From positions 68,712,546 through 68,776,545 of the forward strand of contig CM017559.1 in the NCBI GenBank assembly GCA_007844125.1: a stretch of 64,000 nucleotides of DNA, written 5' to 3'. The translations under genes and the position numbers were made by a program. Each line of letters starts with the position of its first letter. The stretch's first letter is position 1. Origin of the DNA: Sinonovacula constricta (taxonomy: Eukaryota; Mollusca; Bivalvia; Cardiida; Solecurtidae). Positions 22,991 to 34,522 of this stretch are shown here, piece by piece. The notes under the pieces were generated by a model, which worked only from the letters and a program-made list of their open reading frames with translations, searched no databases and was not told the origin of the DNA.

Positions 22991-24515
22991 TGAGACACAT
23001 ATTTTCTATGCCTTCAGTAGCAAGAGCCTTCATTACCTGGAGCCTTCAGTATGAAGACCCTTCAGTAACCACAGCCTTCATTCCCTGGAGCCTTCAGTAC
23101 GAAGAGCCTTCAGTATCCACAGCCTTCATTACCTGAAGCCTTTAGTATCCACAGCCTTCATTACCTGGAGCCTTCAGTACCAAGAGCCTTCAGTATCCAC
23201 AGCCTTCAGTACCAAGAACCTTCAGTATCCACAGCCTTCAGTACCAAGAGCCTTCAGTATCCACAGCCTTCAGTATCCACAGCCTTCATTACCTGGAGCC
23301 TTCAGTACCAAGAACCTTCAGTATCCACAGCCTTCATTACCTGGAGCCTTCAGTACCAAGAGCCTTCAGTATCCACAGCCTTCATTACCTGGAGCCTTCA
23401 GTACCAAGAGCCTTCAGTATCCACAGCCTTCATTACCTGGAGCCTTCAGTACCAAGAGCCTTCAGTATCCACAGCCTTCATTACCTGGAGCCTTCAGTAC
23501 CAAGAGCCTTCATTACCTGGAGCCTTCATTACCTGGAGCCTTCAGTACCAAGAGCCTTCAGTATCCACAGCCTTCATTACCTGGAGCCTTCAGTACCAAG
23601 AGCCTTCAGTATCCACAGCCTTCAGTATCCACAGCCTTCATTACCTGGAGCCTTCAGTATCAAGAGCCTTCAGTATCCACAGCCTTCATTACCTGGAGCC
23701 TTCAGTACCAAGAGCCTTCAGTATCCACAGCCTTCAGTACAAACAGCCTTCAGTATCCACAGCCTTCATTACCTGGAGCCTTCATTACCAAGAGCCTTCA
23801 GTATCCACAGCCTTCAGTACCAAGAGCCTTCAATATCCACAGCCTTCAGTACCAAGAGCCTTCAGCATCCACAGCCTTCATTACCTGGAGCCCTCAGTAC
23901 CAAGAGCCTTTAGTATCCACAGCCTTCAGTACCAAGAGCCTTCAGTATCCACAGCCTTCATTACCTGGAGCCTTCATTACCAAGAGCCTTCAGTATCCGC
24001 AGCCTTCAGTACCAAGAGCCTTCAGTATCCACAGCCTTTATTACCTGGAGCCTTTAATACCTGATGCATTCAGTACCAAGTGCCTTCAATACCCATGACC
24101 TTCAAAAAATGGAGCCTTCAGTACCCTGAACCTTCAGTGCCCATAGCTTTCAGTACCCATGACCTTCAATAAATGAAGCCTTCAGTACCCAGAACTTTCA
24201 GTACCCATGACCTTCAATAAATGGAGCCTTCAGTACCAAGAACCTTCAGTGCCCAGAGCTTTCAGTACCCACAACCTTCAATACATGGAGCCTTCAGTAC
24301 CCAGAACCTTTAGTGCCCAGAGCTTTCAGTACCCATGACCTTCAATACATGGAGCCTTCAGTACCAAGAACCTTTAGTGCCAAGAGCTTTCAGTACCCTT
24401 GACCTTCAATACATGGAGCTTTCAGTACCCAGGGTCTTGTACCCAACCCTTCAGTAGAAAGGGCTCTCAGTTGCAGGGCCTTCAGTACCCAGTGCCTTCA
24501 GTGCCCAGAGTTTGT
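22991..24515. repeat. 16-bp minisatellite with 48-bp higher-order unit
   Basis: Built from three 16-bp variants, AGCCTTCAGTACCAAG, AGCCTTCAGTATCCAC and AGCCTTCATTACCTGG, often in that order, which gives a 48-bp super-unit. After about 24060 the units diverge (CATGACCTTCAATAAATGG types) and spacing becomes looser, so the right half looks older. Confidence 0.95.
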
Positions 24516-25740
24516 AGTAGTAAAAAAACTGAGACAGAAGAAATATGTTAATTTAAAGAAAAAAGAATATTTCAATTTGAGGACAAGGATATAGAATGAA
24601 TGAGGAAACAGGTTAAGCTATAACAGTTCCAATGGCTAATCCCACCAAAATCCAGGAGAGAATACCTTGAAACACATAAAGACATCTGTAGCTGTCTTCA
24701 TTAGCCCAGTATGTTGGAAGCCTGTCAACTATTTGGGAATATCCCATTAGGGAGGCTTATGGTGATTTATTTACATAACCTCCAGAGACAAGGAAACCCA
24801 CCTGTCATGCTACAGGTGGGAGGGGGTCGGAGGGGGGGGGGGGGGTAACCCTTGAATTGCTAAGCACAAATTCATTAGATTTAGACAAATAGTGTAGATC
24901 CTGATCTTCCACCTCTTGCTGTAAGTTGTCTGATCAGAATCTGTACTGTTAGCTACTTAGTTTTTAATATAACATCTTATTACCTTTGCATAAAGCTGTA
25001 AGTAAATAGCTCAGCATTTATTATCAGCTATTAACAAATCTAGCATGATAAGGGGATTTTGCAGCAAGGTTTACAGCCTTCCATCCACCCAAGGGTTACA
25101 TATGGCTGCCTTAGACAGCTAGTTACGCTAGAAAAAGAGAATGGTAAATGTTATCTTTTATAGATATTTCTTTCTCTTGAATGATGGCAATGATTTAAAT
25201 AGGTCTAGCAAGTGCAAAAAAAACCCAAAACAGATTTGTCACTAACCCTGCAAATGCTATATGAAGTGTGAAGGCTTCAGATATAAAAGCCATGGATTCA
25301 ATCCCATGACATAGTTTTAAAAATGACAGTGGTATTGCTCCTTGATTGACAAAGTATTACAAGGGAAGTACTATAAATGGTCAAGATAAAGTAATTGGTA
25401 TTATGCCACGTATTCCCAGTATTCCAATATAGTGAAGGCAGTAATATTCTGTTTTAAGGGAGGCCCATCTCTAGATTACAAAAACGTCCTTACTAAAATA
25501 CTTAACAAAAACAAAACATAACTATCAAACAAAGTATGCAGAAAACTAGAACACTTCTTCTTTATCAAAACAAGCATTTACCACTTGATGTATGTTTATG
25601 TCCATTAGAAATAACAGCATGGAGACACAACATAAACAGTCACAACTTGGAAATGTACGAAACATCATTTACTGGCAAATTGGAAACACAGATGGTCGAA
25701 TATTATAATTAAGCATAAGCGAAAGAGATCTACTTAACTA
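24516..25740. other. Unique sequence with a G14 tract and a hairpin repeat
   Basis: A run of 14 G lies at 24832-24845. A hairpin-family copy lies at 24885-24955 (AGTGTAGATCCTGATC ... CTGATCAGAATCTGTACTG). No gene is recognised. Confidence 0.55.
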
Positions 25741-26000
25741 TAATGTTTTAAGATTTTGGTATGTCTAAGCACACAATTGAACTCAGGGTCTCCCATACCT
25801 AGTGCAAACAATCTAACTTGAATGATGGATGGTTTTTCGACACAATACACAGGTCATATTGGTGATGTTTAGCTTTTATTTAGAGGAAGACTTGCAACAA
25901 ATGTGTAAGTAGAACCAATGGAACATCATAGGACAACTAGAAGACCTGAATGTTCTCACCTTGACTAGGGTGTTGATCTGAAGACTAAACCCTGTGTAAA
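25741..26000 (-). mobile_element. Degenerate tRNA-SINE remnant, minus orientation
   Basis: Contains ACTAGAAGACCTGAATG and GTAGAACCAATGGAACATC, the reverse complement of the GTCTTCCAGCTGACC ... GGTTCTAC body found in the SINE at 19741. A TTGAACTCAGGG B-box relic lies at about 25780. Confidence 0.4.
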
Positions 26001-26639
26001 AAATGGCACTGACATAAACAGTTTTAGTAAATTGATTCCCGTTTAGTACAGATCATACTGATAGATTTGGATAATTAGAATTTGATTTTATATATACCAA
26101 CCTAGACAAAAATAGACTACTGCAAAGCTCAAGGCTTTCTTTAGCAGAACAAAACAGGAAAAATAATTAGATCATTTTATTTGTTTGGGTTTAAGTGGAC
26201 CATCCTTAGGTATAATTTCTAATTACTACAGAAAACAGATCTTCACCTCAGTCCTTTAGATGTGTTTGATAGTTGGCTGGGGAGGAAACATAAGCTATCC
26301 ATATCTCTCTTACCCAAGAAGATTATATGAGCAGTACCCCACCCTGTTTTAATGAGGCACAAGCTATAGCATTTCCTGGGTGACTGAATCTAGTGAAATA
26401 CAACCTGTTGTGTCATGGTAGCAGAGGGCTCCATGTGGTTAGGAAATAGATAATTTGTTCATAAAAATGTCGGGTTTGATATCATTAATTTTGATGAGAA
26501 ACCACATTTTCTTGAATCCCATACACTCAACTTTAAAATGAATCTGAAACATGCTAAAGATACAGGCCAACTGTGATTTATTCAGGTTTAAGCAAAGAGC
26601 TCTAAGCTCATAGTTTGCTATTTTTTCTTAAATAAGCAA
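26001..26639. other. Unique spacer, no gene recognised
   Basis: AT-rich sequence. No repeat family or exon is identified. Confidence 0.5.
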
Positions 26640-27012
26640 ATAAGTCTTTTGTACCTGAAAAGGTCTTGCAAAAAGCTGTTCATTGACGTCAAAGATAAAA
26701 AAAAGATAACTATCCGAGCCACGGTACAGAGATAGCTTTTTTTAAACTTTGAAAACTAAGTGACCACTTACTTCTATATAATCATCCGGTTAATTCACTC
26801 TGACATCGATATCTATTTTTAGCAGAGACCACTATTTCGCATTTTTTAGAGCTGAAAAGACTGAACATTTAGAGTTTGTCTTTTTAAGATTAGTACAGTC
26901 TAACAATAAAATTATCTTTATAATGACTAAAGTATGGGTTTATGCAAACAGTATGACCAATTCCCCAATTCGGTGGTTAGATATTGGTATGTGTATTTAA
27001 AATAGGCAAACT
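26640..27012 (+). mobile_element. Family A element, copy 5
   Basis: Shares GTACCTGAAAAGGTCTTGC, AACTATCCGAGCCACGGTAC, ATAATCATCCGGTTAATTC with TGACATCGATATC, and ends in TTTAAAATAGGCAAACTGTC. The final terminal repeat is decayed. Confidence 0.7.
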
Positions 27013-28576
27013 GTCTCCTTTTACATACATATTTGTTTCTGTACACACACTACTACTTCTTTCCAGGAATGTCAACTGACTGCAAGCAGTCAAGGCCAGG
27101 CACGGCCAATTCTTCCGGCCTCCGAAATTCAGCTTTCTCATAACTATAGACAGTGTGGCATCAACATGCTCAAGAATGGTTGACATCAAGAAGAGTTTGA
27201 TTTCTTTTGGATTTGGAAAATCTGTAACTTGCCATTAATGTGTCTTTTTGTTTTGTATTGATGAGTTGTTAATTGAGGAAGTAAGGCTTAATTTTAAGCA
27301 ATAATTGCAAGCAGGATATTAATTACCAGCAGGACAACATAAGGTAAGTGAAGCAAATCATCCACTGTAAATTAAACATCAGCTACTGCCATGGAAACCA
27401 TTAGTGTCTGTTCTACATGTAAATGGTTTTCACAAAGCCACATAAATTGTGTAATCTATATAACACCAGGTGGTACCTTTGTATATATACTGACCTACTA
27501 CATAAACATCAGAGACCTCAAGGTCTTATCAATATGGTATCTTTCCTCAGCAGCTACCTGTTGATATACCAGTATATGGCAGTGAACAGAACCAGTATGC
27601 TTCTACTGTAAGCTTCATATTCTGTCTAATACATGAAGTATTTTTATCTTATATGGAATCAAGTTTCAGCAGCACTATACAAAGAGTGATCCATTTTCAT
27701 ACATGAACACACAAAGGTAAACAAATGTTAAAAGAAAACAAAGATTAAAATTGGGTTTATAATCAGTTCTAACATGTAATGTAACTGTTTTATAATGTAT
27801 AAAAGTCTATGACATCAATCCTGTATAACAAAATATATACTTTTAGTAAATGTTTATACCAATAAATGAGCCAAATTAACTGTTTTACATATACATGTAT
27901 ATCAGGAAGTAACCCCTTAAAAACTTTAATTAGTACATCTCTCCATTGGCCACACCCTTATCCAAACATGAAAAATGTGTTCACCCACACCCAGCTTGCT
28001 GATTAACCCATACTTTGTCTTTTCCAGGAGCTTTATCATTGAGTATCAAGGCACGGTGCTGGAGACTTTGTCACAAACAGTGTAGATCTAGATCAGTCAG
28101 CCCATAGCTGGAGCTGGCTGAGCAGGATCTATACTCCTAGCCTTGGCCTAACTAATATTGATACTGCTTAGCAGGTTTTCAGATATTATAGCTTCTTGGG
28201 ACTAAAATAAGGTAAGTTAGGGCACTTGAAAATATCTAGTGGAAAGATAAATGTTAAAGACAGGTTAATTGCTAATAACAAGACATACTAATGGGCTCAT
28301 TTGATCTCAAAATCAAAGAAAAGATTCCTCAGGAATGTATGGTAAGCTAAGCTGGCTATAGATTTCTTTTTAATATATGCTTTTTGATATTTAATTATTT
28401 ATTTCTAGTAATTAAAATACAAATATTTCTTAATAATTTTTTGGGACAACTACTTTCATGTCTTTAATCTGGCCTATTGGTAAGAAGTTCCCTGATTACA
28501 TAGGTACTTAGGTTTGCAAAATATTGTCTCACATGACATTAACTTCATTAAGTATTGATTCTCTGTTGCATAAAGC
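27013..28576. other. Unique sequence; hairpin copy at 28076-28145
   Basis: The hairpin copy here is the clearest of its family: CAGTGTAGATCTAGATCAG pairs with CTGAGCAGGATCTATACT across a short loop. A 70-codon minus-strand frame at 26977-27189 is not recognisable as a domain. No exon is called. Confidence 0.5.
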
Positions 28577-28640
28577 ATGTTTTGTATTTTGGGGGTTTTA
28601 TGGCACACCAACACTTTCCAGGTCATATGGCGCCGAGAAA
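28577..28640 (-). repeat. Short dispersed repeat with GGCGCCATATGACC core
   Basis: On the minus strand: GGCGCCATATGACC, then AGTGTTGGTGTGCCATAAAA and CCCCCAAAATAC. A second copy lies on the plus strand at about 50690-50770 (GGCGCCGTATAACC ... AGTGTTGGTGTACAGTAAAA). From memory this motif is widespread in mollusc genomes; that is not verified here. Confidence 0.65.
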
Positions 28641-28784
28641 ACATGTTTTTAAGATGAAAACAGATATAAATATCAACAATAAATACTAAAGGATCTTTTA
28701 TTATCATTTTAGTTTTAAAAAGAAAGTCTTATAGTTAAAAGTTTCTGCCAAAATCCAAGTTTGTTTAACTGATATAGTTTCTCT

Positions 28785-29052
28785 TGCATAAGCATTGCTA
28801 AAAGCCCTTACTTGAACAGTTTGCCCAAATCCCTCAGCTTAACTCTATTAAATCTCTTGCTTAAGCTCTATAAAAAACTCTTGCCACAGCTTTGCAAAAT
28901 CTTCTTTAGTCTGCATAAATCTCTGAACATCTCTTGCCTCAGTTCTGCTAAATCTTTTGCCATAGCTTGACTGAAATCTTTCACCTCAGCTGGGCTAAAA
29001 TCTCTTGCCTTAGAACTGCTGAAATCTCTTGTCTCAGGTCTGCTTGCAAATA
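28785..29052. repeat. Old degenerate tandem repeat, about 29-31 bp period
   Basis: Recurring AAATCTCTTGCCTCAG and CTGCTAAATCT motifs at intervals near 30 bp, about nine copies, all diverged. Confidence 0.7.
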
Positions 29053-29659
29053 GAGTGTTTAGATAATATATGACAGTATAGATGTGTATCTGTGAGACAA
29101 CATACTATGTGTTTAACTGCATGGCCTTACATTGAAGGCACTGTGTATATGCTTGAAGTGAAAACAATTTTGGAATAAATTTGTTATGTGTTGTAGGATT
29201 GAAAGTTGTTCAGCAGAGCACTCATCACCAATAAACAATACAAATGATAATAAACAAATCTTTATTTCATTCCAGTTACTAAAATAACAAGCTGTCTGAT
29301 TGATCAAGTCAACAATAATTGGCAGTATCCCTAGAGTACATACTATAATAAAAGCCACATGCCTGTTAACTGCCAGTTCAATGGAATTGAAATACTTTCA
29401 TTTTTGGCAGTTATCCTTTTTGTTTAATTAGAAGAGCCAAAACTAATTCAAAATCTTACAAACTGCATTAACAAAGAGTTTATGACATATAAAAATATTA
29501 CTTTGATTTCAAATTTTCAGTATCAACTAAATAATGAATATATGGACAAAGACAATATACAAACAAACATCATTTTATTGAAAATCAGTGTATTTACTTG
29601 AAATTGCTGCTAACCTCCTTCCTTGTTGGTGAATTGGTCACAAATTCTGTAATTTACTA
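29053..29659. other. Unique spacer, no gene recognised
   Basis: AT-rich sequence without recognisable features. The 81-codon minus-strand frame at 29113-29358 is hydrophobic and unrecognised. Confidence 0.5.
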
Positions 29660-30065
29660 CCTATGTTGTAAGACAGTACAAATCGCTAAAAAAAAAATCA
29701 CTCTAAAAGTTCATTCTTTCCAATCTATAAATAATACTTCTATTAATAGTCACAATAGTGATCTCGACTAAAAATAGATACCAACATGAGCGCAGATTAC
29801 CAGGGTGACAGTACAATGTAATCTAAAAAGTAGTGTGTCGAGTGGTTTTCCTAGTTTGAAAATAGCTGTCTCTGCAGGGTGGTTCAGATAGAAAATACCT
29901 GTTTGCAATGACAAGTGGGGATTTATATGGCAATGTTCACAGAGATCTAGGGCATCAATAAAAAGCCTTTTGCTGGACCTTTTCAGGTAACATACCAATG
30001 ACTTACTTGTTTACAAGTATTTGAGAAAAAATGTTTGGTTCAAACTGTCAGATACGACGTTTAAG
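29660..30065 (-). mobile_element. Family A element, copy 6
   Basis: Minus orientation. The plus strand reads AGTTCATTCTTTCCAATC, GACTAAAAATAGATACC, AGAAAATACCTGTTTGCAATG and CTGCAGGGTGGTTCAGATAG, ending in the terminal motif AAACTGTCAGATACGACG. Confidence 0.7.
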
Positions 30066-30255
30066 GCCAATTTTCATAAGTACAGACTATTTGGCTTCTT
30101 TATTCCATGAGAAACCTGACCATCATAAAAGTCACGCTGCTTATCTGGCATAATGACCAGTTCTACTAGAACATATTGTTTATTTCTTTATTGTCCTCTA
30201 CCCACTTAACAAAATTGGACTACAAGTAACCAATATGAATGATATTTCACAAACA
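30066..30255. other. Unique spacer
   Basis: Nothing recognised. Confidence 0.4.
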
Positions 30256-30327
30256 GGCACACATGCACGCGCACACACGCACGCACGCACTAACGCCCGC
30301 AGGCACGCACACACACACACACACACA
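30256..30327. repeat. CA/CACG microsatellite
   Basis: Mixed GCACACACGCACGCACGCAC run followed by a pure CA stretch of about 20 bp. Confidence 0.9.
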
Positions 30328-30744
30328 AATCAACAGTCAATGGACTGTTCCAAACTAGCTTATTTTTAATGTATCAGAAGGCAGCAACTCATTTAACCCT
30401 TAAAAAAGTGTTCTCAAACCAATGAGGAAAATCTTAAATGCAACCTCAAACATGTAAAGTATACAGGGCTCTGAACATGAGCTTACATTAAGAAAAAGTT
30501 CTAAATAGGTTTATTTATGAGATCAAAAACAATAGTTGAATACCAGTAGGTTTGTCAATAGTATATAGTAAAATATGCTTCATATTAGAAAAACAAACTG
30601 TGTTTGACCGTTGTGTATTAGTGCAGTTTGCAATTAAGAATCTCCATTAAAAGATAGCTTATAAACCTACAGCAACAGTAACTAAGGACTTGGAATGGTG
30701 TTTTATCCCAGGATCCCCATGAAGCATAGATTACCCATCATGAC

Positions 30745-30940
30745 AATGTGCTTTGAAATCAAAGTAGGCCTTGACCTGTAGATGGCCGCTTACTATCTAA
30801 CAACATGGGTTTGAGTCCTTTTAGGACTAAATGTAGGCAGGTCTTCCAAGTGACCTGTGGTGCGTCAGTGGTTCTATCCAGACAATTGTCTGGCGTCTTC
30901 CTCCACCCAAAACACCTGGATGTTGTTATAATTGTCTTGC
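30745..30940 (+). mobile_element. tRNA-derived SINE, plus orientation, degenerate
   Basis: tRNA-like head with B box GGGTTTGAGTCC (about 30807), followed by the family body GTCTTCCAAGTGACCTGTGG, then GTGGTTCTATCCAGACAATT and GTCTGGCGTCTTCC. Same family as at 19741 and 53180. Confidence 0.65.
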
Positions 30941-31062
30941 TACAATATATTTAAAATTTAAAAAATACAAAGTGGTCATAAATAACCTATTCTAAATGCT
31001 TAGTTATTTGTAAACCTTGTGAGCATTTGCAACAAGACATATTTAAAGAGACTTTGCAGAAA

Positions 31063-31125
31063 ACAGTATAGATTCTGATTAGCCTGCTCACTCGCTTTTC
31101 TAGATCTACACTTAGCCTAAGTCTG
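31063..31125. repeat. Short hairpin-family copy
   Basis: AACAGTATAGATTCTGATTAG ends and TCTAGATCTACACT form the two imperfect arms. Confidence 0.55.
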
Positions 31126-31865
31126 ATTGTTCATGCTATTTACTTCTTTATTTTAATTCACTACTTGTTGCTATGGGTACAACAGTATGAGTACACATAA
31201 CCCCTTTGGTCGTAGCTCCAGGCAACTTCTGTCAGATGCATGTGACGTATGCACATGTGGATTCTCAACACAGTTTCTATACAGGGACATTATGGTGAGA
31301 AGAAGTCACACCAAAATAATTGAAATAGAGATACAATTTTAACTTTATTTAATACATTTCCAACATTTGTGAAAAAATTCCTACTTCTGTATTGCATCAC
31401 TTCCATTCATTAGACCAGAGTTAAAATTGAAGCAAATGCAAATAACTTACATTTAATGTGTAAGGTGTCACATATTTGCAAAAGAATTGCCTTTTTACCC
31501 ATAAACATGATTTCAGAGGGGTGTATCCCATCCTTGCATACTCAGCTTTGTTAATTATTGTTAGAACCAGCAATTGTAAATGACTTGATCACTGAGACAT
31601 GAATAAGACAGCAATGTTTTCCTGATTTTTCTATTAGTTAATACTGCAAAGCAATAAAATGGTCACAAAATTCTGTCACTGAAAAAAGACAGGTTGTTCT
31701 TTCCCTGTCAGATTCAAAACCTATATTTTGAAGAAATCCCCATTGCATCTAAAAATAACAAAAGGTAATGCTATGATAACAGATAAAAAGTCTGTATTAT
31801 ATTTATAAGAATTGGTTACTACTTCAAAATGACATCAAGCATGACAGATAAAAGATATGATGATT
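31126..31865. other. Unique spacer, no gene recognised
   Basis: AT-rich sequence with no repeat or exon identified. Confidence 0.5.
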
Positions 31866-32400
31866 ACCTGACTTAAGGAACAGTGAAAGGACTCCCTTAA
31901 TGGCTTACCTAACTCAAGGGACCATGAAAGGACTTCCTTAAAGGCTTACCTAACTCAAGGGACCACGAAAGGACACCCTTAATGGCTTACCTAACTCAAG
32001 GGACCACAAAAGGACTCCCTTAATGGCATACCTAACTCTAGGAACTGTGAAAGGACTCCCTTAATGGCATACCTAACTCTAGGAACCATGTAAGAACTCC
32101 CCTAATGGCATACCTAACTCTAGGAACCATGAAAGGACTCCCTTAATGGCATACCTAACTCTAGGAACCATGTAAGGACTCCTTTAATGGCATACCTAAC
32201 TCTAGGAACCATGTAAGGACTCCTTTAATGGCATACCTAACTCTAGGAACCATGAAAGGACTCCCTTAATGGCATACCTAACTCTAGGAACCATGTAAGG
32301 ACTCCTTTAATGGCATACCTAACTCTAGGTACCATGAAAGGACTCCCTTAATGGCATACCAAACTCTAGGAACCATGAAAGAATTTCCTTAATGCCTTAC
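31866..32400. repeat. 41-bp minisatellite array
   Basis: About 13 copies of a 41-bp unit, AATGGCATACCTAACTCTAG followed by GAACCATGAAAGGACTCCCTT. The first three or four units use the variant CTTACCTAACTCAAGGGACC. Spacing is exactly 41 bp. Confidence 0.95.
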
Positions 32401-33068
32401 AGAAGATGCAAAATGTGTGACACAGATAGACTTGTACAAGATGGCACTGAGCAAAAGATATGCAGAAAGCATGTAAGGAAAGAGAAAAATACCATGCAAA
32501 GAAAGATAATATAATTTACAATTTGAACCTACTAACACCTGGTAATGTAGAGAGGATACCTCTTTTATGCATGAAGAAAAACTGACATGATCAACTAGAA
32601 CTAGAAAAAGAAAAACTGTCATGTTCAAGTTAAAGTAGGAGTTACCAAGGATGTTCAAACAAACTTTAGTAAACAGTCTGAATTCAGCAGTATTTAACCA
32701 ATAAGAACGCTTCAAGCATGTCAGTTTTTGAGGCATAGTAACAGTAGCTTTTTGAGGCATAGTAACAGTAGCTTATGTAGGGGAACATTGTTTCACCTGA
32801 CATGGGTGATTGCACTGCTGTATGATAATCTTACAGTACACAACAAACATGTGATCTTTCCGGATTTCCCCAGGAGACTCCCGATATCAAGGATCTATCT
32901 CATGCCTTATTCTGAACACATCAATTCTCCTGCTTTGATGTTGCCGACAAACTTAATCTCACAATCTTGTGTCACAAGGAGCTAAAAAGTGGAAAGAAAA
33001 GCACCTTGTTGTCATGCAAAAAATATTCTAAATGTGATATGAGAAAAAATATGAGGCCGTAAATTTAC
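32401..33068. other. Intron sequence of the PDZ gene, with a small duplication
   Basis: If the PDZ gene continues leftward, this is its intron. TTTTTGAGGCATAGTAACAG occurs twice in tandem at 32725-32773. The minus-strand frame 32389-32760 (123 codons) is hydrophobic, overlaps repeats and is not convincing. I could not locate the next exon. Confidence 0.45.
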
Positions 33069-33643
33069 CTGACACAAGGCACCAGTTCCCCCTGGACGGA
33101 CCTGCCGTTAATATCGATCACCTCATCATTCACCTGTATCCTTTGATCTAGGTCAGCCTTGCTCCCACCACGTATTGCCACAACTTTAATAGGTGACAAT
33201 GTTCTGTACATCATGTCATCATTCGAATCATACAAATCACTTGTCCCACCAGTCATGACTGTAGACATCAAATCTACCTGGCAGGTGTTAGTTCCGATAT
33301 TATCCACACTGACTCCAAGGCTCTCCATGTCATTGGCATCAATCTTAACAGAAAATACATGATCTCTCCGTGGAGGTTTAGCAGGTGGTAGTTTTCCAGA
33401 TTCTCTACCACTTGTATCTCTAGCAAGTAACGTTCCATTTTTTGAAAATGCATTTTCTTTCTCCCCATGAAAATCTGGGTCGTTTGATGGATCAAAGGCA
33501 GCATCATTTTGAGATTTTGATCTACTGTATTTAGTTTTTTGTCGTGACTTTCCAAAACTTCCTTTTCGAGTGAACTTCCAAGATTTGCCCGTTTGCCCTG
33601 GTAGAAGTTTCATTTTTGTAAAGTAGGATTTTAATGTATCCAT
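33069..33643 (-). CDS. PDZ-domain protein, first coding exon (partial)
   Basis: This minus-strand exon encodes 191 codons plus two bases, then a clear splice donor (GTCAG|GTAAAT, exon end at 33069). The frame would stop inside the intron at once, so translation must continue in an exon I could not find. The start codon at 33643 sits in a good context (GCCATGG). The first 90 or so residues are basic and Ser/Lys-rich (SWKFTRKGSFGKS), then a proline patch PPAKPPRR. A PDZ fold begins at about residue 95: HVFSVKI, carboxylate-binding loop SLGVSV, and later IKVVAIRGG, RIQVNDEVIDINGRSVQG. About 38 residues sit between the loop and the next strand, a long insertion. PDZ domains bind C-terminal peptides in cell-junction and synaptic scaffolds. 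The RIQVND motif resembles PAR-3 and neurabin PDZ domains, but I cannot assign the family. Promoter candidate at 43230-43575. Confidence 0.8.
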
Positions 33644-34522
33644 GGCAATTTCTTTTTAGACTATTATCACATGTAGATTAGACTCAATTCTCTTTGACCA
33701 TCAATGTGCCAACACATTCACATTTCTCCCAAAAAGATTGCATTGTTGCATTGTTATAAACACAAAAATTATTTCTCAGTATAGCAGGTTTTATCAAAAA
33801 GTCTATAATAAAATTGCCACAGTAGGTAAAACAAACTATTTCCAACAATATGAAATCCAGCTTAATCATCAGCATTATACACTGACTGCCACTTTACAGC
33901 TTTTGTCATTACTGTGATATTTCAATAATTTGCATTAAAAACAAAAAAGGTAATATTGTGTTGCTTTTCTTGAAATTTCTTCACCCTTCACATTTTCAAA
34001 TCCAAATGTCAACTGTAACTTAATACCTTTGCTATTATTCAGGAACATGAACACATCATTAAATCAATCCCAGAATGCCTGAATGTATAACTTGCTTGTA
34101 AAGCCACACTTACAACATCTCTCCTCACACATGATACTGCTAGAATATTTCCTCTGTAAATGATAGTGATATTATTTCCAACATTAACATTGCTGCCAAG
34201 TCGACCTTTCATAGCTAGTTATCCTCTGTTGTTGTAATAAACAATAATAACCTATGATTACATGGCCATAGCAGACATTTGTCTGCCTGTCTAACCAGCT
34301 TGATAGCTTTAGCTTCTGGATTTCTGTCTACTGAGTTGCCCGAATCTGCAATGGGAAATAATAATATTATTGTGTTACTAGTTTAACAAAGAAATTATTT
34401 GAAGTTTTGAAATTAAACCCCATGAAGTATTTTAATAATATTACCAATGATATGAAAAGAAAAAAAGCTTTATGAAGTTACTTTAACAGTTAAAACAACT
34501 ATAATTGTTTACATGTTAAGTT
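33644..34522. other. 5' flank or intron of the PDZ gene
   Basis: AT-rich. A possible minus-strand acceptor (GATAATAG|TCT) lies about 17 bases upstream of the start codon, with a weak pyrimidine tract. The minus-strand frame at 33684-33875 is not convincing. Confidence 0.4.
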
